DNA of 64,000 nucleotides, from contig NC_088201.1 in assembly GCF_037126465.1 (NCBI RefSeq), positions 231,900,258-231,964,257 on the forward strand. The letters are read 5' to 3'. The DNA comes from Ornithodoros turicata (lineage: Eukaryota > Arthropoda > Arachnida > Ixodida > Argasidae). Every line of letters begins with the position of its first letter. The stretch's first letter is position 1. Position numbers and translations under genes: made by a program. Of this stretch, positions 41,627-53,632 are shown in pieces. A model generated the notes under the pieces. The model was not told the DNA's origin and did no database searches. It saw only the letters and a program-made list of their open reading frames with translations.

Positions 41627-42640
41627 CCTCTAATGGCAGTGAGCAAACCAAGCACACTGTCGTTAAAAGCGACATAGAAATATCAAAACAAGGAAGTGTC
41701 ACTCCCGGTGCTCGTAATCATCTTCTACTAATACTCCTCTATCAGCATCGTCGCTGGTGATCGACAGCGGTTCCTAATAGGACCCCTAACGTCTTAACCT
41801 CTAATGGCAGTGAGCAAACCAAGCACACTGTCGTTAAAAGCGACATAGAAATATCAAAACAAGGAAGTGTCACTCCCGGTGCTCGTAATCATCTTCTACC
41901 AATACTCCTCTATCGGCATCGTCGCTGGTGATCGACAGCGGTTCCTAATAGGACCCCTAACGTCTTAACCTCTAATGGCAGTGAGCAAACCAAGCACACT
42001 GTCGTTAAAACTGACATAGAAATATCAAAACAAGGAAGTGTCACTCCCGGTGCTCGTAATCATCATCTACCAATACTGCTCTATCGGCATCGTCGCTGGT
42101 GATCGACAGCGGTTCCTAATAGGACCCCTAACGTCTTAACCTCTAATGGCAGTGAGCAAACCAAGCACACTGTCGTTAAAACTGACATAGAAATATCAAA
42201 ACAAGGAAGTGTCACTCCCGGTGCTCGTAATCATCTTCTACCAATACTCCTCTATCGGCATCGTCGCTGGTGATCGACAGCGGTTCCTAATAGGACCCCT
42301 AACGTCTTAACCTCTAATGGCAGTGAGCAAACCAAGCACACTGTCGTTAAAACTGACATAGAAATATCAAAACAAGGAAGTGTCACTCCCGGTGCTCGTA
42401 ATCATCATCTACCAATACTGCTCTATCGGCATCGTCGCTGGTGATCGACAGCGGTTCCTAATAGGACCCCTAACGTCTTAACCTGTAATGGCAGTGAGCA
42501 AACCAAGCACACTGTTGTTAAAAGCGACATAGAAATATCAAAACAAGGAAGTGTCACTCCCGGTGCTCGTAATCGCCTTCTACCAATACTCCTCTATCGG
42601 CATCGTCGCTGGTGATCGACAGCGGTTCCTAATAGGGACC
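41627..42640 (+). repeat. 171-bp satellite array, second block (right part)
   Basis: Six or so 171-bp units continuing the array split by the MITE, ending where unit type changes (TTCCTAATAGGGACCCTGATG near 42626). Confidence 0.88.
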
Positions 42641-45600
42641 CTGATGTCTTAACCTGCATTGACAGTCCACAAATCAAGCACACTGTCGTTAAAAGCTACA
42701 TGGGAATACCAAAACGGGCAAGTGTCGCTTCCGATGCTCGTAGTCGCCTTCTGCCGATACTCTATCAACACTGTCTCTGGCACTCGACACCGGCTCGGAA
42801 TAGGGTCCCTGACGTCTTAACCCATAACGACAGTCAACAAACGAAATGCACTGTCATGAAAAACGATATGAAAATACCAAAACGGGCAAGTGTCGTCTTC
42901 TGCCGATACTCTATCAACACTGTCTTTGGCACTCGACACGGGCTCGGAATAGGGTCCCTGACGTCTTAACCCATAACGACAGTCAACAAACGAAATGCAC
43001 TGTCATGAAAAACGACATGAAAATACCAAAACGGGCAAGTGTCGTCTTCTGCCGATACTCTATCAACACTGTCTTTGGCACTCGACACCGGCTCGGAATA
43101 GGGTCCCTCACGTCTTAACCCATAACGACAATCTACAAACGAAATGCACTGTCATGAAAAACGATATGAAAATACCAAAACGGGCAAGTGTCGTCTTCTG
43201 CCAATACTCTATCAACACTGTCTTTGGCACTCGACACCGGCTCGGAATAGGGTCCCTGACGTCTTAACCCATAACGCCAGTCAACAAACGGAATGCACTG
43301 TCATGAAAAACGACATGAAAATACCAAAACAGGCAAGTGTCGCTTCTGATGGTCGTAGTCGTCTTCTGCCGATACTCTATCAACACTGTCTCTGGCACTC
43401 GACACCGGCTCGGAATTGCGTTCCTGACGTCTTAACCCATAACGACAGTCAACAAACGAAATGCACTGTCATGAAAAACGATATGAAAATACCAAAACGG
43501 GCAAGTGTCGTCTTCTGCCAATACTCTATCAACACTGTCTCTGGCACTCGACACCGGCTCGGAATAGGGTCCCAGACGTCTTAACCCATAACGACAGTCA
43601 ACAAACGAAATGCACTGTCATGAAAAACGACATGAAAATACCAAAACGGGCAAGTGTCGCTTCTGATGGTCGTAGTCGTCTTCTGCCGATACTCTATCAA
43701 CACTGTCTCTGGCACTCGACACCGGCTCGGAATTGCGTTCCTGACGTCTTAACCCATAACGACAGTCAACAAACGAAATGCACTGTCATGAAAAACGACA
43801 TGAAAATACCAAAACGGGCAAGTGTCGCTTCTGATGCTCGTAGTCGCCTTCTGCCGATACTCTATCAACACTGTCTCTGGCAATCGACACCAGCTCGGAA
43901 TAGGGTCCCTGACATCTTAACCAATAACGACAGTCAACAAACGAAATGCACTGTCATGAAAAACGACATGAAAATACCAAAACGGGCAAGTGTCGCTTCT
44001 GATGCTCGTAGTCGTCTTCTGCCGATACTCTATCAACACTGTCTCTGGCACTCGACACCGGCTCGGAATAGGGTCCCTGACGTCTTAACCCATAACGACA
44101 GTCAACAAATGAAATGCACTGTCATGAAAAACGACATGAAAATACCAAAACGGGCAAGTGTCGCGTCTGATGCTCGTAGTCGTCTTCTGCCGATACTCTA
44201 TCAACACTGTCTCTGGCACTCGACACCGGCTCGGAATAGGGTCCCTTACGTCTTAACCCATAACGACAGTCAACAAACGAAATGCACTGTCATGAAAAAC
44301 ATCATGAAAATACCAAACCGGGCGAGTGTCGCTTCTGATGCTCGTAGTCGTCTTCTGCCGATACTCTATCAACACTGTCTCTGGCACTCGACACCGGCTC
44401 GGAATAGGGTCCCTTACGTCTTAACCCATAACGACAGTCAACAAACGAAATGCACTGTCATGAAAAACATCATGAAAATACCAAAACGGGCAAGTGTCGC
44501 TTCTGATGCTCGTAGTCGTCTTCTGCCGATACTCTATCAACACTGTCTCTGGCACTCGACACCGGCTCGGAATAGGGTCCCTTACGTCTTAACCCATAAC
44601 GACAGTCAACAAACGAAATGCACTGTCATGAAAAACATCATGAAAATACCAAAACGGGCAAGTGTCGCTTCTGATGCTGGTAGTCGTCTTCTGCCGATAC
44701 TCTATCAACACTGTCTCTGGCACTCGACACCGGCTCGGAATAGGGTCCCTGACGTCTTAACCCATAACGACAGTCAACAAACGAAATGCACTGTCATGAA
44801 AAACATCATGAAAATACCAAACCGGGCGAGTGTCGCTTCTGATGCTCGTAGTCGTCTTCTGCCGATACTCTATCAACACTGTCTCTGGCACTCGACACCG
44901 GCTCGGAATAGGGTCCCTTACGTCTTAACCCATAACGACAGTCAACAAACGAAATGCACTGTCATGAAAAACATCATGAAAATACCAAAACGGGCAAGTG
45001 TCGCTTCTGATGCTTGTAGTCGTCTTCTGCCGATACTCTATCAACACTGTCTCTGGCACTCTACACCGGCTCGGAATAGGGTCCCTGACGTCTTAACCCA
45101 TAACGACAGTCAACAAACGAAATGCACTGTCATGAAAAACGACATGAAAATACCAAAACGGGCAAGTGTCGCTTCTGATGCTTGTAGTCCTCTTCTGCCG
45201 ATACTCTGTCAACACTGTCTCTGGCACTCGACACCGGCTCGGAATAGGGTCCCTGACGTCTTAACCCATAACGACAGTCAACAAACGAAATGCACTGTCA
45301 TGAAAAACGACATGAAAATACCAAAACGGGCAAGTGTCGCTTCTGATGCTTGTAGTCGTCTTCTGCCGATACTCTATCAACACTGTCTCTGGCACTCTAC
45401 ACCGGCTCGGAATAGGGTCCCTGACGTCTTAACCCATAACGACAGTCAACAAACGAAATGCACTGTCATGAAAAACGACATGAAAATACCAAAACGGGCA
45501 AGTGCCGCTTCTGATGCTTGTAGTCGTCTTCTGCCGATACTCTATCAACACTGTCTCTGGCACTCTACACCGGCTCGGAATAGGGTCCCTGACGTCTTAA

Positions 45601-47640
45601 CCCATAACGACAGTCAACAAACGAAATGCACTGTCATGAAAAACGACATGAAAATACCAAAACGGGCAAGTGTCGCTTCTGATGCTTGTAGTCGTCTTCT
45701 GCCGATACTCTATCAACACTGTCTCTGGCACTCTACACCGGCTCGGAATAGGGTCCCTGACGTCTTAACCCATAACGACAGTCAACAAACGAAATGCACT
45801 GTCATGAAAAACGACATGAAAATACCAAAACGGGCAAGTGCCGCTTCTGATGCTTGTAGTCGTCTTCTGCCGATACTCTATCAACACTGTCTCTGGCACT
45901 CTACACCGGCTCGGAATAGGGTCCCTGACGTCTTAACCCATAACGACAGTCAACAAACGAAATGCACTGTCATGAAAAACGACATGAAAATACCAAACCG
46001 GGCAAGTGTCGCTTCTGATGCTCGTAGTCGTCTTCTGCCGATACTCTATCAACACTGTCTCTGGCACTCGACACCGGCTCGGAATAGGGTCCCTTACGTC
46101 TTAACCCATAACGACAGTCAACAAACGAAATGCACTGTCATGAAAAACATCATGAAAATACCAAACCGGGCAAGTGTCGCTTCTGATGCTCGTAGTCGTC
46201 TTCTGCCGATACTCTATCAACACTGTCTCTGGCACTCGACACCGGCTCGGAATAGGGTCCCTTACGTCTTAACCCATAACGACAGTCAACAAACGAAATG
46301 CACTGTCATGAAAAACATCATGAAAATACCAAAACGGGCAAGTGTCGCTTCTGATGCTCGTAGTCGCCTTCTGCCGATACTCTATCATCACTGTCTCTGG
46401 CACTCGACACCGGCTCGGAATAGGGTCCCTGACGTCTTAACCCATAACGACAGTCAACAAACGAAATGCACTGTTATGAAAAATGACATGAAAATACCAA
46501 AACGGGCAAGTGTCGCGTCTGATGGTCGTAGTCGTCTTCTGCCGATACTCTATCAACACTGTCTCTGGCACTCGACACCAGCTCGGAATAGGGCGTCTAA
46601 CGGCTTACCCTATAACGACAGTCAACAAACGAAGTGCACTGTCATGAAAAGCGACATGGAAATACCAATAAGGGCAAGTGCTACTCCCGGTGCTCGTAAG
46701 CGCCTTTTACCGACACCGTTGCTGGCGCTCGGCAGTGGCTCGGAATAAGGACCCTGACGTCTCAACCTCTAACGACAGTCAACAAACCAAGCACACTGTC
46801 GTTAAAAGCGACGTGGAAATACCAAAATGGGGAAGTGTCACTCCCGGTGCTCGTAATCACCTTATACAAATGCTCCTCTATCGGCATCGTCGCTGGCGCT
46901 GGACAGCGGCTCGGAATAGGGACCCTGACGTCTTAACCTGCATTGACAGTCCACAAATCAAGCACACTGTCGTCAAAAGCTACATGGGAATACCAAAACG
47001 GGCAAGTGTCGCTTCTGATGCTCGTAGTCGCCTTCTGACGATACTCTATCAACACTGTTTCTTGCTACTCGACACCGGCTGGGAATAGGGCCCCTGACGT
47101 CTTAACCCATAACAACAGTCAACAAACGAAGTGAACTGTCATGAAAAGCGACATGGAAATACCAATAAGGGCAAGTGCTGCGCCTGTTGCTCGTAATCGC
47201 CTTCTACCGACACCGTCGCTGGTGCTCGGCAGTGGCTCGGAATAACGCCCCTGACGTCTGAACCTCCAACGACAGTCAACAAACCAAGCACACTGTCGTT
47301 AAAAGCGACGTGGAAATACCAAAATGGGGAAGTGTCACTCCCGGTGCTCGTAATCACCTTATACCAATGCTCCTCTATCGGCATCGTCGCTGGCGCTGGA
47401 CAGCGGCTCGGAATAGGGACCCTGACGTCTTAACCTGCATTGACAGTCCACAAATCAAGCACACTGTCGTCAAAAGCGACATGGGAATTCCAAAACGGGC
47501 AAGTGTAGCTTCTGATGCTCGTAGTCGTCTTCTGACGACACTCTATCAACACTGTCTCTTGCTACTCGACACGGGCTCGGAATAGGGCCCGTGGCGTCTT
47601 AACCCACAACGACAGTCCACAAATGAAGTGCGCTGTCGTG
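42641..47640 (+). repeat. 168-bp (and 149-bp) satellite array with a 1,095-codon open frame
   Basis: After one transitional unit there are several 149-bp units (starts 149 bp apart near 42846, 42995 and 43144), then about 19 units of 168 bp to 46600, then about 1 kb of mixed older unit types. The 149-bp form lacks 19 bp (GCTTCTGATGCTCGTAGTC). Because 168 is a multiple of three and no unit has a stop in that phase, one frame is open from 43461 to 46748 with a 56-residue repeat (..KIPKRASVASDARSRLLP..). I treat this as a satellite, not a gene: no promoter, signal or domain is apparent. Confidence 0.92.
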
Positions 47641-48240
47641 AAAAGCGACACGCAAACACAGTCGACCCGCCTTTAACTTGACGGCTCCGTTAATGTGTGA
47701 AAATGTCCGGGTCGCGGGGGAGCCGGATAAGTGAAATGCAAAATTCCAGAGTGATACTAAAAGCAAATATGGCATATTTATTGACCGTTACACAGAAAAT
47801 TATTCATTGTCATCTCTTTCATTCAAATACACACATCCAGTTCTTGCAAACCGTTGCTAATGGCATGAGCTTGTGAAATATTATTCTGTTGCTTCAAAAA
47901 TACCAGCGCTATTTCAGTGCCGCCCGCGCATTTTCTCCCGTCACAGATGGTGCATACCCGCTTTCATTATCAGATTCTTCTTGGACACTATCGGAAGCGA
48001 CAACACTGACGATGAGGTCATCTGTGATTGCAGCGCAGGGTCCTCGTTGCGGGCCTTCTGAGTCTCAAATGACCAGACTTCTCAGTAAATTACTTTAGTA
48101 ATTTTAGTACTCAGTCTCAGTAAATTAGTCTCAGTAAATTACTTTAGTAGTAAACGTCATGTCTTTGGGACAGAGACTAAGATACTGAACATATATATAC
48201 ATACATTTCTGTATATTCTGTCGTTTATGGTACCACAGCA
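47641..48240. other. No gene recognised
   Basis: About 600 bp. The start has AGTCGACCCGCCTTTAACTTGACGG, reminiscent of a Tigger/pogo-type terminus but with no partner seen. Short repeats of TCTCAGTAAATTACTTTAGTA lie near 48075-48150. Confidence 0.4.
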
Positions 48241-48735
48241 CGGTCTCATCACTCGACTTTCAGTACATTGTGCTGCTTGGGTAAGCAGCACAATGTACTG
48301 AAGGTCGAGTGCAATAGGGGTGGACGGTTTGTGTTTCATCAATGTTCCTTAGTTTCAAGAGTCTGTTCAAGATCTGCCACCAACCCGTCCACCCCAATTG
48401 CACTCGACTTTCAGTACATTGTGCTGCTTGGGTAAGCAGCACAGTGTACTGAAAGTCGAGTGCAATGGGGTGGACGGGTAGGTGGCAGACCTTGAACAGA
48501 CTCTTAAAGCTAAGAAACATTGATAAGACACATACTGTCCACCCCTAATGCACTCGACTTTCAGTACATTGTGCTGCTTGGTAAGCAGCACAATGTACTG
48601 AAAGTCGAGTGCGATAGAGGTGGACGGTATGTGTCTTATCAATGTTATTTAGTTTCACGAGTGAGTTCAAGGCCTCCCACCTACCCGTCCACCCCTATTG
48701 CACTCGACTTTCAGTACATTGTGCTGCCTGGGTAG
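48241..48735. repeat. Array of alternating inverted repeats (palindromic)
   Basis: The sequence CACTCGACTTTCAGTACATTG followed by TGCTGCTT(GGG)TAAGCAGCA and its complement recurs with centres near 48281, 48433 and 48581, each followed by inverted GTGGACGG...CAATGTT blocks. A fourth half-copy ends at 48727. Each centre can form a stem of about 35 bp with a loop of a few nt. The right end abuts the gypsy RT remnant. Confidence 0.85.
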
Positions 48736-48739
48736 GGTT

Positions 48740-49715
48740 GGTCGTTATGAAGCGTTTTAAAACATCAGAACATCCTTGTCTTAGTGTATCCCAGGTCCAA
48801 TGCGCATATTTAGATAGAAGTGCTCGAAGCGGTTGTGACAAATGCGGTAAGAATCGCGCAACATGATTCATCATTCCTAGGAACCTCCTAAGTTCCACAA
48901 CATTTGTGGGCGGTGGAAGGGTCTTTATAGCGGTTATCTTTCGAGGGTCTGGGAAGATTCCTTTGATCAGTGACGATCACCCCAAGGAACGAAACTTTGT
49001 TGACTCCGAACTTGCATTTTTCTCTGTTCAGTGTCATACCGCTTTGATGGAGACGATCCATGGTTTGCTTTAAACGGTAGTCATGCTCTTCCTTCGTCCT
49101 TCCGAAGACGAAAATGTCATCCATCATGTTCTGGACGCCAGGCAGTCCATCTAGATTTTCCATCATCTTTCTTTGAAAAACTTCCGGTGCCGAAGTTATG
49201 CCGAAAGGTAGCCGCTGGTAGCAGCAGCGTCCAAAGGGGGTGATGAATGTAGTTAATTTTTGGCACTTCGGCGACAACTGTGTCTGGTGAAATCCCGAGT
49301 TCGCGTCGAGTTTTGAGAAAAACTTCGCTTCTCGCAAGTTCCCAAGCACTTCTTCCACCGTTGGTTTAGGATATGTTGTCCACCGTTGGTATATAGCCGC
49401 GTGAAGTCCACGCAAATGCTGACCTGAACTGTTGGGCTTTAGCACTGGGACTATCGGCGGGCACCACGGAGCGGGAGTTTCTACTTTGCGAACTACTGAA
49501 AGCGACTCTAGTCGACGCAACTCTTTGCCGATAAGTTAGCGTAATGGTAGAGGTACACGACGCGGTGTCGAAACCGAGAAGGGCACGGCGCTCGCAACTA
49601 GCTGAGTGGTGTGTTCACCAGGTATCTTCCCGATTCCGTGAAATGTCGACGGGACACATCGCTTCGTATTCAGACGGGAGACTCAGACGGACTAATTTAG
49701 TGTCACTTTCAGCGA
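48740..49715 (-). pseudogene. Second gypsy-type element: RT remnant
   Basis: Minus strand. Reads WCPPIVPVLKPNSSGQ, LREAKFFSKLDANSGFHQ, FGRCCYQRLPFGITSAPEVF, then the catalytic MMDDIFVFG and GMTLNREKCKFG. The thumb/connection region (MELRRFLGMMNHVARFLPHL) is in another frame near 48890-48800. Upstream coding (about 49510-49715) has in-frame stops before GKELRRLES. The left end is cut by the palindromic array, so RNase H and integrase are missing. The first catalytic Asp of the YxDD-type motif is present (MMDD). It belongs to the same copy as the protease remnant at 52520-53010. Confidence 0.8.
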
Positions 49716-51529
49716 GTGACACTTGCACTTAGCGTCATTCCTACGCTGTCACACGACATCTTTTAGTGACACTCGGCAGAAAGTGCACTGATGATTTATT
49801 GAGTTCCCCAAACTCACTTGGGTGTTGTTTCCAATGCAGCCCCCAATAGACGGATTATCTCCGATGAATAGAAGGATTACCCATTGTGTAGCGTACACCA
49901 CTAGAGGGCGGTACGAGCGACGCCTCACCACTAGGGGCCGCTGCTGTCGCATTCCGCGGATGACGTCATTGCTCCTTCGGGGAGCATGGTGAGAGATAGC
50001 GGGAGACATATTGGATGGCGATGCGAAATAGAGTGCCCCCTTGTGCAAGGCTGTAGTGGCGCTGCGGGCGACAGGACAGACGCTCTCGGTGGCGGCTCTC
50101 CACGGCGTTGTTATGGTCTCGTGACCGCGATACGCGGCGTCGGCTGCAAAAGGGTTTTGGGTCCAGCGTTGTGTACGAGTCTTTGAGCGAGTTTATATTA
50201 ATCTCACTCCGTTTATTGTTCAACTGATGGTGGTTGTTTGAGAGCTCAATTGCTATGCTGTGAGATTGGGGTGTACGGCAAAGGGGTTCCCCCTATTTAC
50301 TTTATGTATTTATTCACTTCAGTATATCATTCTCACATACTAGTTTAAATTTAATTAGCGATTAGTAATACTGCAGTATAAACAATTTAGCACACTACAG
50401 TGCTGTAAGGTATATTGTAAGCACCTTATGGCTGCGGAATCACTGGGTCACTTGTGTTCGGCGGACAAAGTGTGTAGCCTCGACGGCAGGCTTTGCGGCA
50501 CATGTAGAAATAGTGTGAAAATGCGAGGCGTCCCAACACCACATTATTTTTAAAAGGGCATTTTCAATAGCGTGTTTATTTTGTTTAAGTACAGTGCGAG
50601 GTGGTGCCAAAAAAACATGTTACTACTGTTGTTAACAGCCTGCGTCAACTTCGCGGTCTCAGCATTCCAGCGGCAGCCATTTTTGTTGTAGCATATGTGT
50701 GAGGCCAATTTGTTTAATATTGGAAGAAGATTAACAGGAAGTGTTTCTAAATAAAAGGAAAACATTCTGGAGGAAGGTATTGTGGTGCACGCCTGGAAAT
50801 GTTGCCGCCGTTTACTCTTATCCGTCGTAATTTCCATCACTGCATAAGTGACACCACTGATCTCTATAGTATAGGCTGTATCGCGCATAGGGTGCTCCAC
50901 GGCGTGGTCACCGGCCGCCATATTGGTGGGCCCAACGCATTCTGTCGTTTGCATTTAGTTCAAGCGGGGCTGCCGGTATTTTTTAAAATTTACTTTAAAA
51001 GACAGGGCATGTGATGCCAGTTTGTTGCAGCTTTGAGTACACTCCACACGAACAGAGAAAGAGGGATAATTTTTCACAGGTGAGCTCTTTATTTTGAGGA
51101 AAAATCTGTTTATTCGTATGGCATGCATCTGACAACTCGGACTTGTTTGCATTGCTACTTCGCTGGTGCCATTACGTACTAAAAAAGTATGGATGGGTGT
51201 TCCTATCAATCTCAAAACCATGTATTTTCTATTAACAATGCGCTTGTGCTTGCAGGTTCCCGTCACAGTCGCTCAGCTGTGCCGAAGAAGCGGATGCAGA
51301 ACCTGCCCCAATATGCCAATTTGTTCCACTGTTCTGTTAATTTGTGAGGTACGGTGGAAGTAAATAAACTGCTGTGTTAACCTGGTATGTGCAGTCGCTC
51401 CTACAGCGTGTGAAGTCATGCATGTGCATGCTCTTCGTGCACATTAAACACATAATCAATCAATCAATCAATCAATCAATCGTGGCTTCAAATTTCTGTA
51501 ATGAAATACGCTGACAGCTGAATAACTGC

Positions 51530-51625
51530 AACGCACTCGTGACAATAACGTTATTTTAAGATGAGGAATGGGGAGTTTCATCGCCAGCGTCTATACTCCA
51601 CCCCACTGCTGGTGGTGAGACCCTT
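51530..51625 (-). mobile_element. Fragment of a non-LTR 3' end
   Basis: On the minus strand it reads CAGTGGGGTGGAGTATAG... GGCGATGAAACTCCCC, close to the 3' UTR of the non-LTR elements at 18820-18870 and 59615-59665. More diverged than those two, so probably an older copy or subfamily. Confidence 0.55.
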
Positions 51626-52099
51626 CAGAATTAGGACCGAGGTCTTATTGTAGAACACGCACAGAGACACTCGTAGAACATAATACGATAACGGAAAAAG
51701 TCAAACGAGAACCATACAATACCAAACCACATACTAAAGAACGAGAACCACGGAACATCACACGAAAACCGAACAACAAACGAAAACAAACAAAAAATAG
51801 AAAAACGGAAGTACCTTACAATAACAAACAGTGTGAAACCTTTCTGAGCAAAAAGAGTTAATTTTATAAGTTGACATTCACCAGATTCACCTTCGTGCGT
51901 GTGCGCCTTGTGCACGACAGCTACGACCCCCTATTCGGAATACAGGCAGCGGAGAAGAAAAGGAAGGCAATTACCATTAAAAACTACTGAAATACGGCTG
52001 AATCCGTTTGGAATACATCAGCACACTGATTCCTAAGAAAAATGCGTGCTAATCAGCAATGAGGAGCGTTTAAAGCGCAATAAATACTCCAAATCAAAT

Positions 52100-52415
52100 C
52101 GCTTCCCATTGTTTCCTATGGTGGTGGTGATGGTGATGGTGAAAGGGCTTGCCGTTGTCTGCCTCACGTATGTGGGCAACGTCACGACTGATGCCCTGGG
52201 GAAATGTGCGTCCTGGACCGACTTCTAGGGGAACTGTGCCGACATATGTCTGAAAGCGTCTGTGGAAAACCCAGGAAAAACCCCAGACAGCACAGCCGGC
52301 ACCGGGATTCGAACCCGGGTACCGGGTATTGTTTCCTATGGGAGCAGCCGGCACCAGTGGGCCCTCCAACATGGTGGCCGGTTGCCGCACCTCTCTCCCA
52401 CGCGCCCCTCTCCTA
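52100..52415 (-). mobile_element. tRNA-derived SINE-like block
   Basis: Contains GGGATTCGAACCCG (52304-52317), which on the minus strand is a Pol III B-box/T-loop sequence (GGTTCGAATCC). The adjoining stretch (GGAAAAACCCCAGACAGCAC on plus) has the look of a conserved SINE body. The A box was not placed with certainty. The family name is not assigned. Confidence 0.5.
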
Positions 52416-52519
52416 TGCGCAATCCAGCCTTTATACAGAGATCAGTGAGTGACACTTACTTAAGTCGTGTAGCAAGCACGTAGTGAAAATGACATTCGCT
52501 AGTTGGAGTGCACTACACT

Positions 52520-53010
52520 AAGAAGACACTAAATCATCCCGTGTGACATCACTCAAAAACGTAATCACTCCCAGTTCCTCTAGCGCTGGCATTCCTAGCA
52601 GCGGATCTTTCAGATTTCGGACCAAAAAACAGTGTCTGCGACGAAAATCGTTTCTTTCCAGGTGATGACAGCTTTAAACTTTCCCAGTACGTTGAGCTGT
52701 GTACCACCCGGACCCATGAGCGGGTCGCCGTGGCTTAATTTCTTTGGTATGCCGGGAAATTCTTCGCCCACGACCGTGACGTCTCCCCCGGAGTCAGTTT
52801 TGGCCTGAACAGGATGTCCATTGATCCTAAGGTCAATGAAGCGTGCTCTGCCCTGGCTGCCCCGCGCAGCTCCCAGGAAGTTGTAGTCTTCAACCACATC
52901 CATGACTTACACATTGTCAGCTTTGTTAGGGAGTTTACCACGTCCTTTGGGACCTCTCCGTCAGACACTTGCGAAGTGCCCAATTTTCCGGCATTCCGTG
53001 CAAGAGTTGT
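52520..53010 (-). pseudogene. Second gypsy-type element: gag zinc knuckle end and aspartic protease
   Basis: Minus strand. A degraded knuckle CTECRKIGHFASV (near 53010-52965) is followed by the retropepsin-like domain: 'INGHPVQAKTDSGGDVTVVG' with active-site DSG in TDSGGDV (near 52799-52779). The flap/strand and ILG-equivalent region run toward VRNLKDPLLGMPALEELG (near 52620-52567, in a shifted frame). The RT part continues at 49715 after a long insertion. The right end is truncated at a C-homopolymer. Confidence 0.7.
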
Positions 53011-53060
53011 TTTGTGCCGCTCTACGCCTTACTTTTCTTTTTGCAGCACATCGTTCCTTC

Positions 53061-53078
53061 GCCCCCCCCCCCCCCCCC
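53061..53078. repeat. C homopolymer at a junction
   Basis: About 18 C's between the end of the minus-strand gypsy remnant and the non-LTR RNase H sequence. Exact length is unreliable in assemblies. Confidence 0.7.
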
Positions 53079-53081
53079 CGA

Positions 53082-53322
53082 ATTGGGTGGTCTTTACTGA
53101 CTCAGCATCTGCGGTGCAAGCAATTGAAAATTCTGGCATACGAGGCTCCTCCGCAGCGTTGGCTATGGATGTGGTAACCGCTTACAAACTTGTCTACAAA
53201 GCAGGACATAGGCTCGCTTTCCAATGGGTTCCCGCCCATTGTGGTGTCGAAGGCAATGAGCTGGCGGACAGTGCCGCCGAAGCAACTCTCTCGTCTCGGA
53301 CACGGACGCGATACTGAGAGGC
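53082..53322 (+). pseudogene. Non-LTR retrotransposon RNase H domain (left part of a split element)
   Basis: Reads WVVFTDSASAVQAIENS then FQWVPAHCGVEGNELADSAA: the TDS and the H..V.GNE.AD motifs of an RNase H domain of I/Jockey-like LINEs. No RT is seen upstream in the window; the left end abuts a poly-C and another element. Interrupted at 53322 by the BEL element and resumed at 59104. Confidence 0.82.
53319..53322 (+). repeat. Target-site duplication of the BEL element (left)
   Basis: AGGC, matched by AGGC at 59104-59107 directly after the 3' LTR. Confidence 0.75.
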
Positions 53323-53586
53323 TGTTGCGGAATGAGACCTGCAGCGCGAACCGTGCTTGATTTAGATTTTTCATGTACTGAAAGACGACGAGGTTGTTTG
53401 GACCTTTCAGAATTTTGTTGCTTTGTTTTTTTTAGTGTTGTAACTCGTGAACGACGAGGAAGAAAAAAACTAGTTTTTGAAATTTTGGAACATCTGGTTC
53501 GAGTCCTTTTCTCTAGCTCATCGAATGTCCTGCGTCACTCTGATCGAAACGAAATCCGATTAGTAGCTATCCATCTGACCATAACA
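53323..53586 (+). repeat. 5' LTR of the BEL element
   Basis: Matches 58845-59103 with about ten visible differences, including a 7-bp segment (ACATCTG) missing from the 3' LTR and homopolymer length changes. The insertion is therefore not very recent. Confidence 0.92.
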
Positions 53587-53589
53587 TAT

Positions 53590-53607
53590 TGGTGCCGAAA
53601 CCCGGGA
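53590..53607 (+). promoter_or_regulatory. Primer binding site, tRNA-Phe type
   Basis: TGGTGCCGAAACCCGGGA, the complement of a tRNA 3' end of the form ...CCCGGGTTTCGGCACCA, which is the metazoan tRNA-Phe acceptor/T-arm pattern. Confidence 0.7.
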
Positions 53608-53632
53608 AGGTAATTCTGGACGATCGAGGAGG

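Larger units (their letters stand above)
49716..52530. mobile_element. Insertion of about 2.8 kb splitting the second gypsy element
   Basis: The protease and RT parts of one minus-strand gypsy element are separated by this block. Its outer parts show TTTAGTGTC (49695-49703) and GACACTAAA (52523-52531) as inverted termini. The inside is AT-rich with no recognisable gene; it has a (CAAT)n microsatellite near 51450-51480, a minus-strand non-LTR 3' fragment and a tRNA-derived SINE-like block. It is probably several insertions rather than one. Boundaries are approximate. Confidence 0.45.

Noticed and set aside
43461..46748. 1,095-codon ORF as a protein gene
   Set aside because: It lies wholly in a 168-bp tandem satellite; openness follows from unit length and a stop-free unit. 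No domain, signal or promoter seen.
23651..47640. CRISPR-like array
   Set aside because: Units are contiguous satellites without short constant repeats and unique spacers, and the DNA is eukaryotic.
47655..47690. Tigger/pogo terminus near AGTCGACCCGCC
   Set aside because: No inverted partner or TA duplication found, so not listed as an element.
49986..50223. ORFs on both strands in the inserted block
   Set aside because: Mirror-image open frames in GC-rich sequence without domains.
51631..51915. Minus-strand ORF with many Phe/Ser residues
   Set aside because: Reflects A-rich simple sequence (AACAAACGAAAAC) on the plus strand; no other support.
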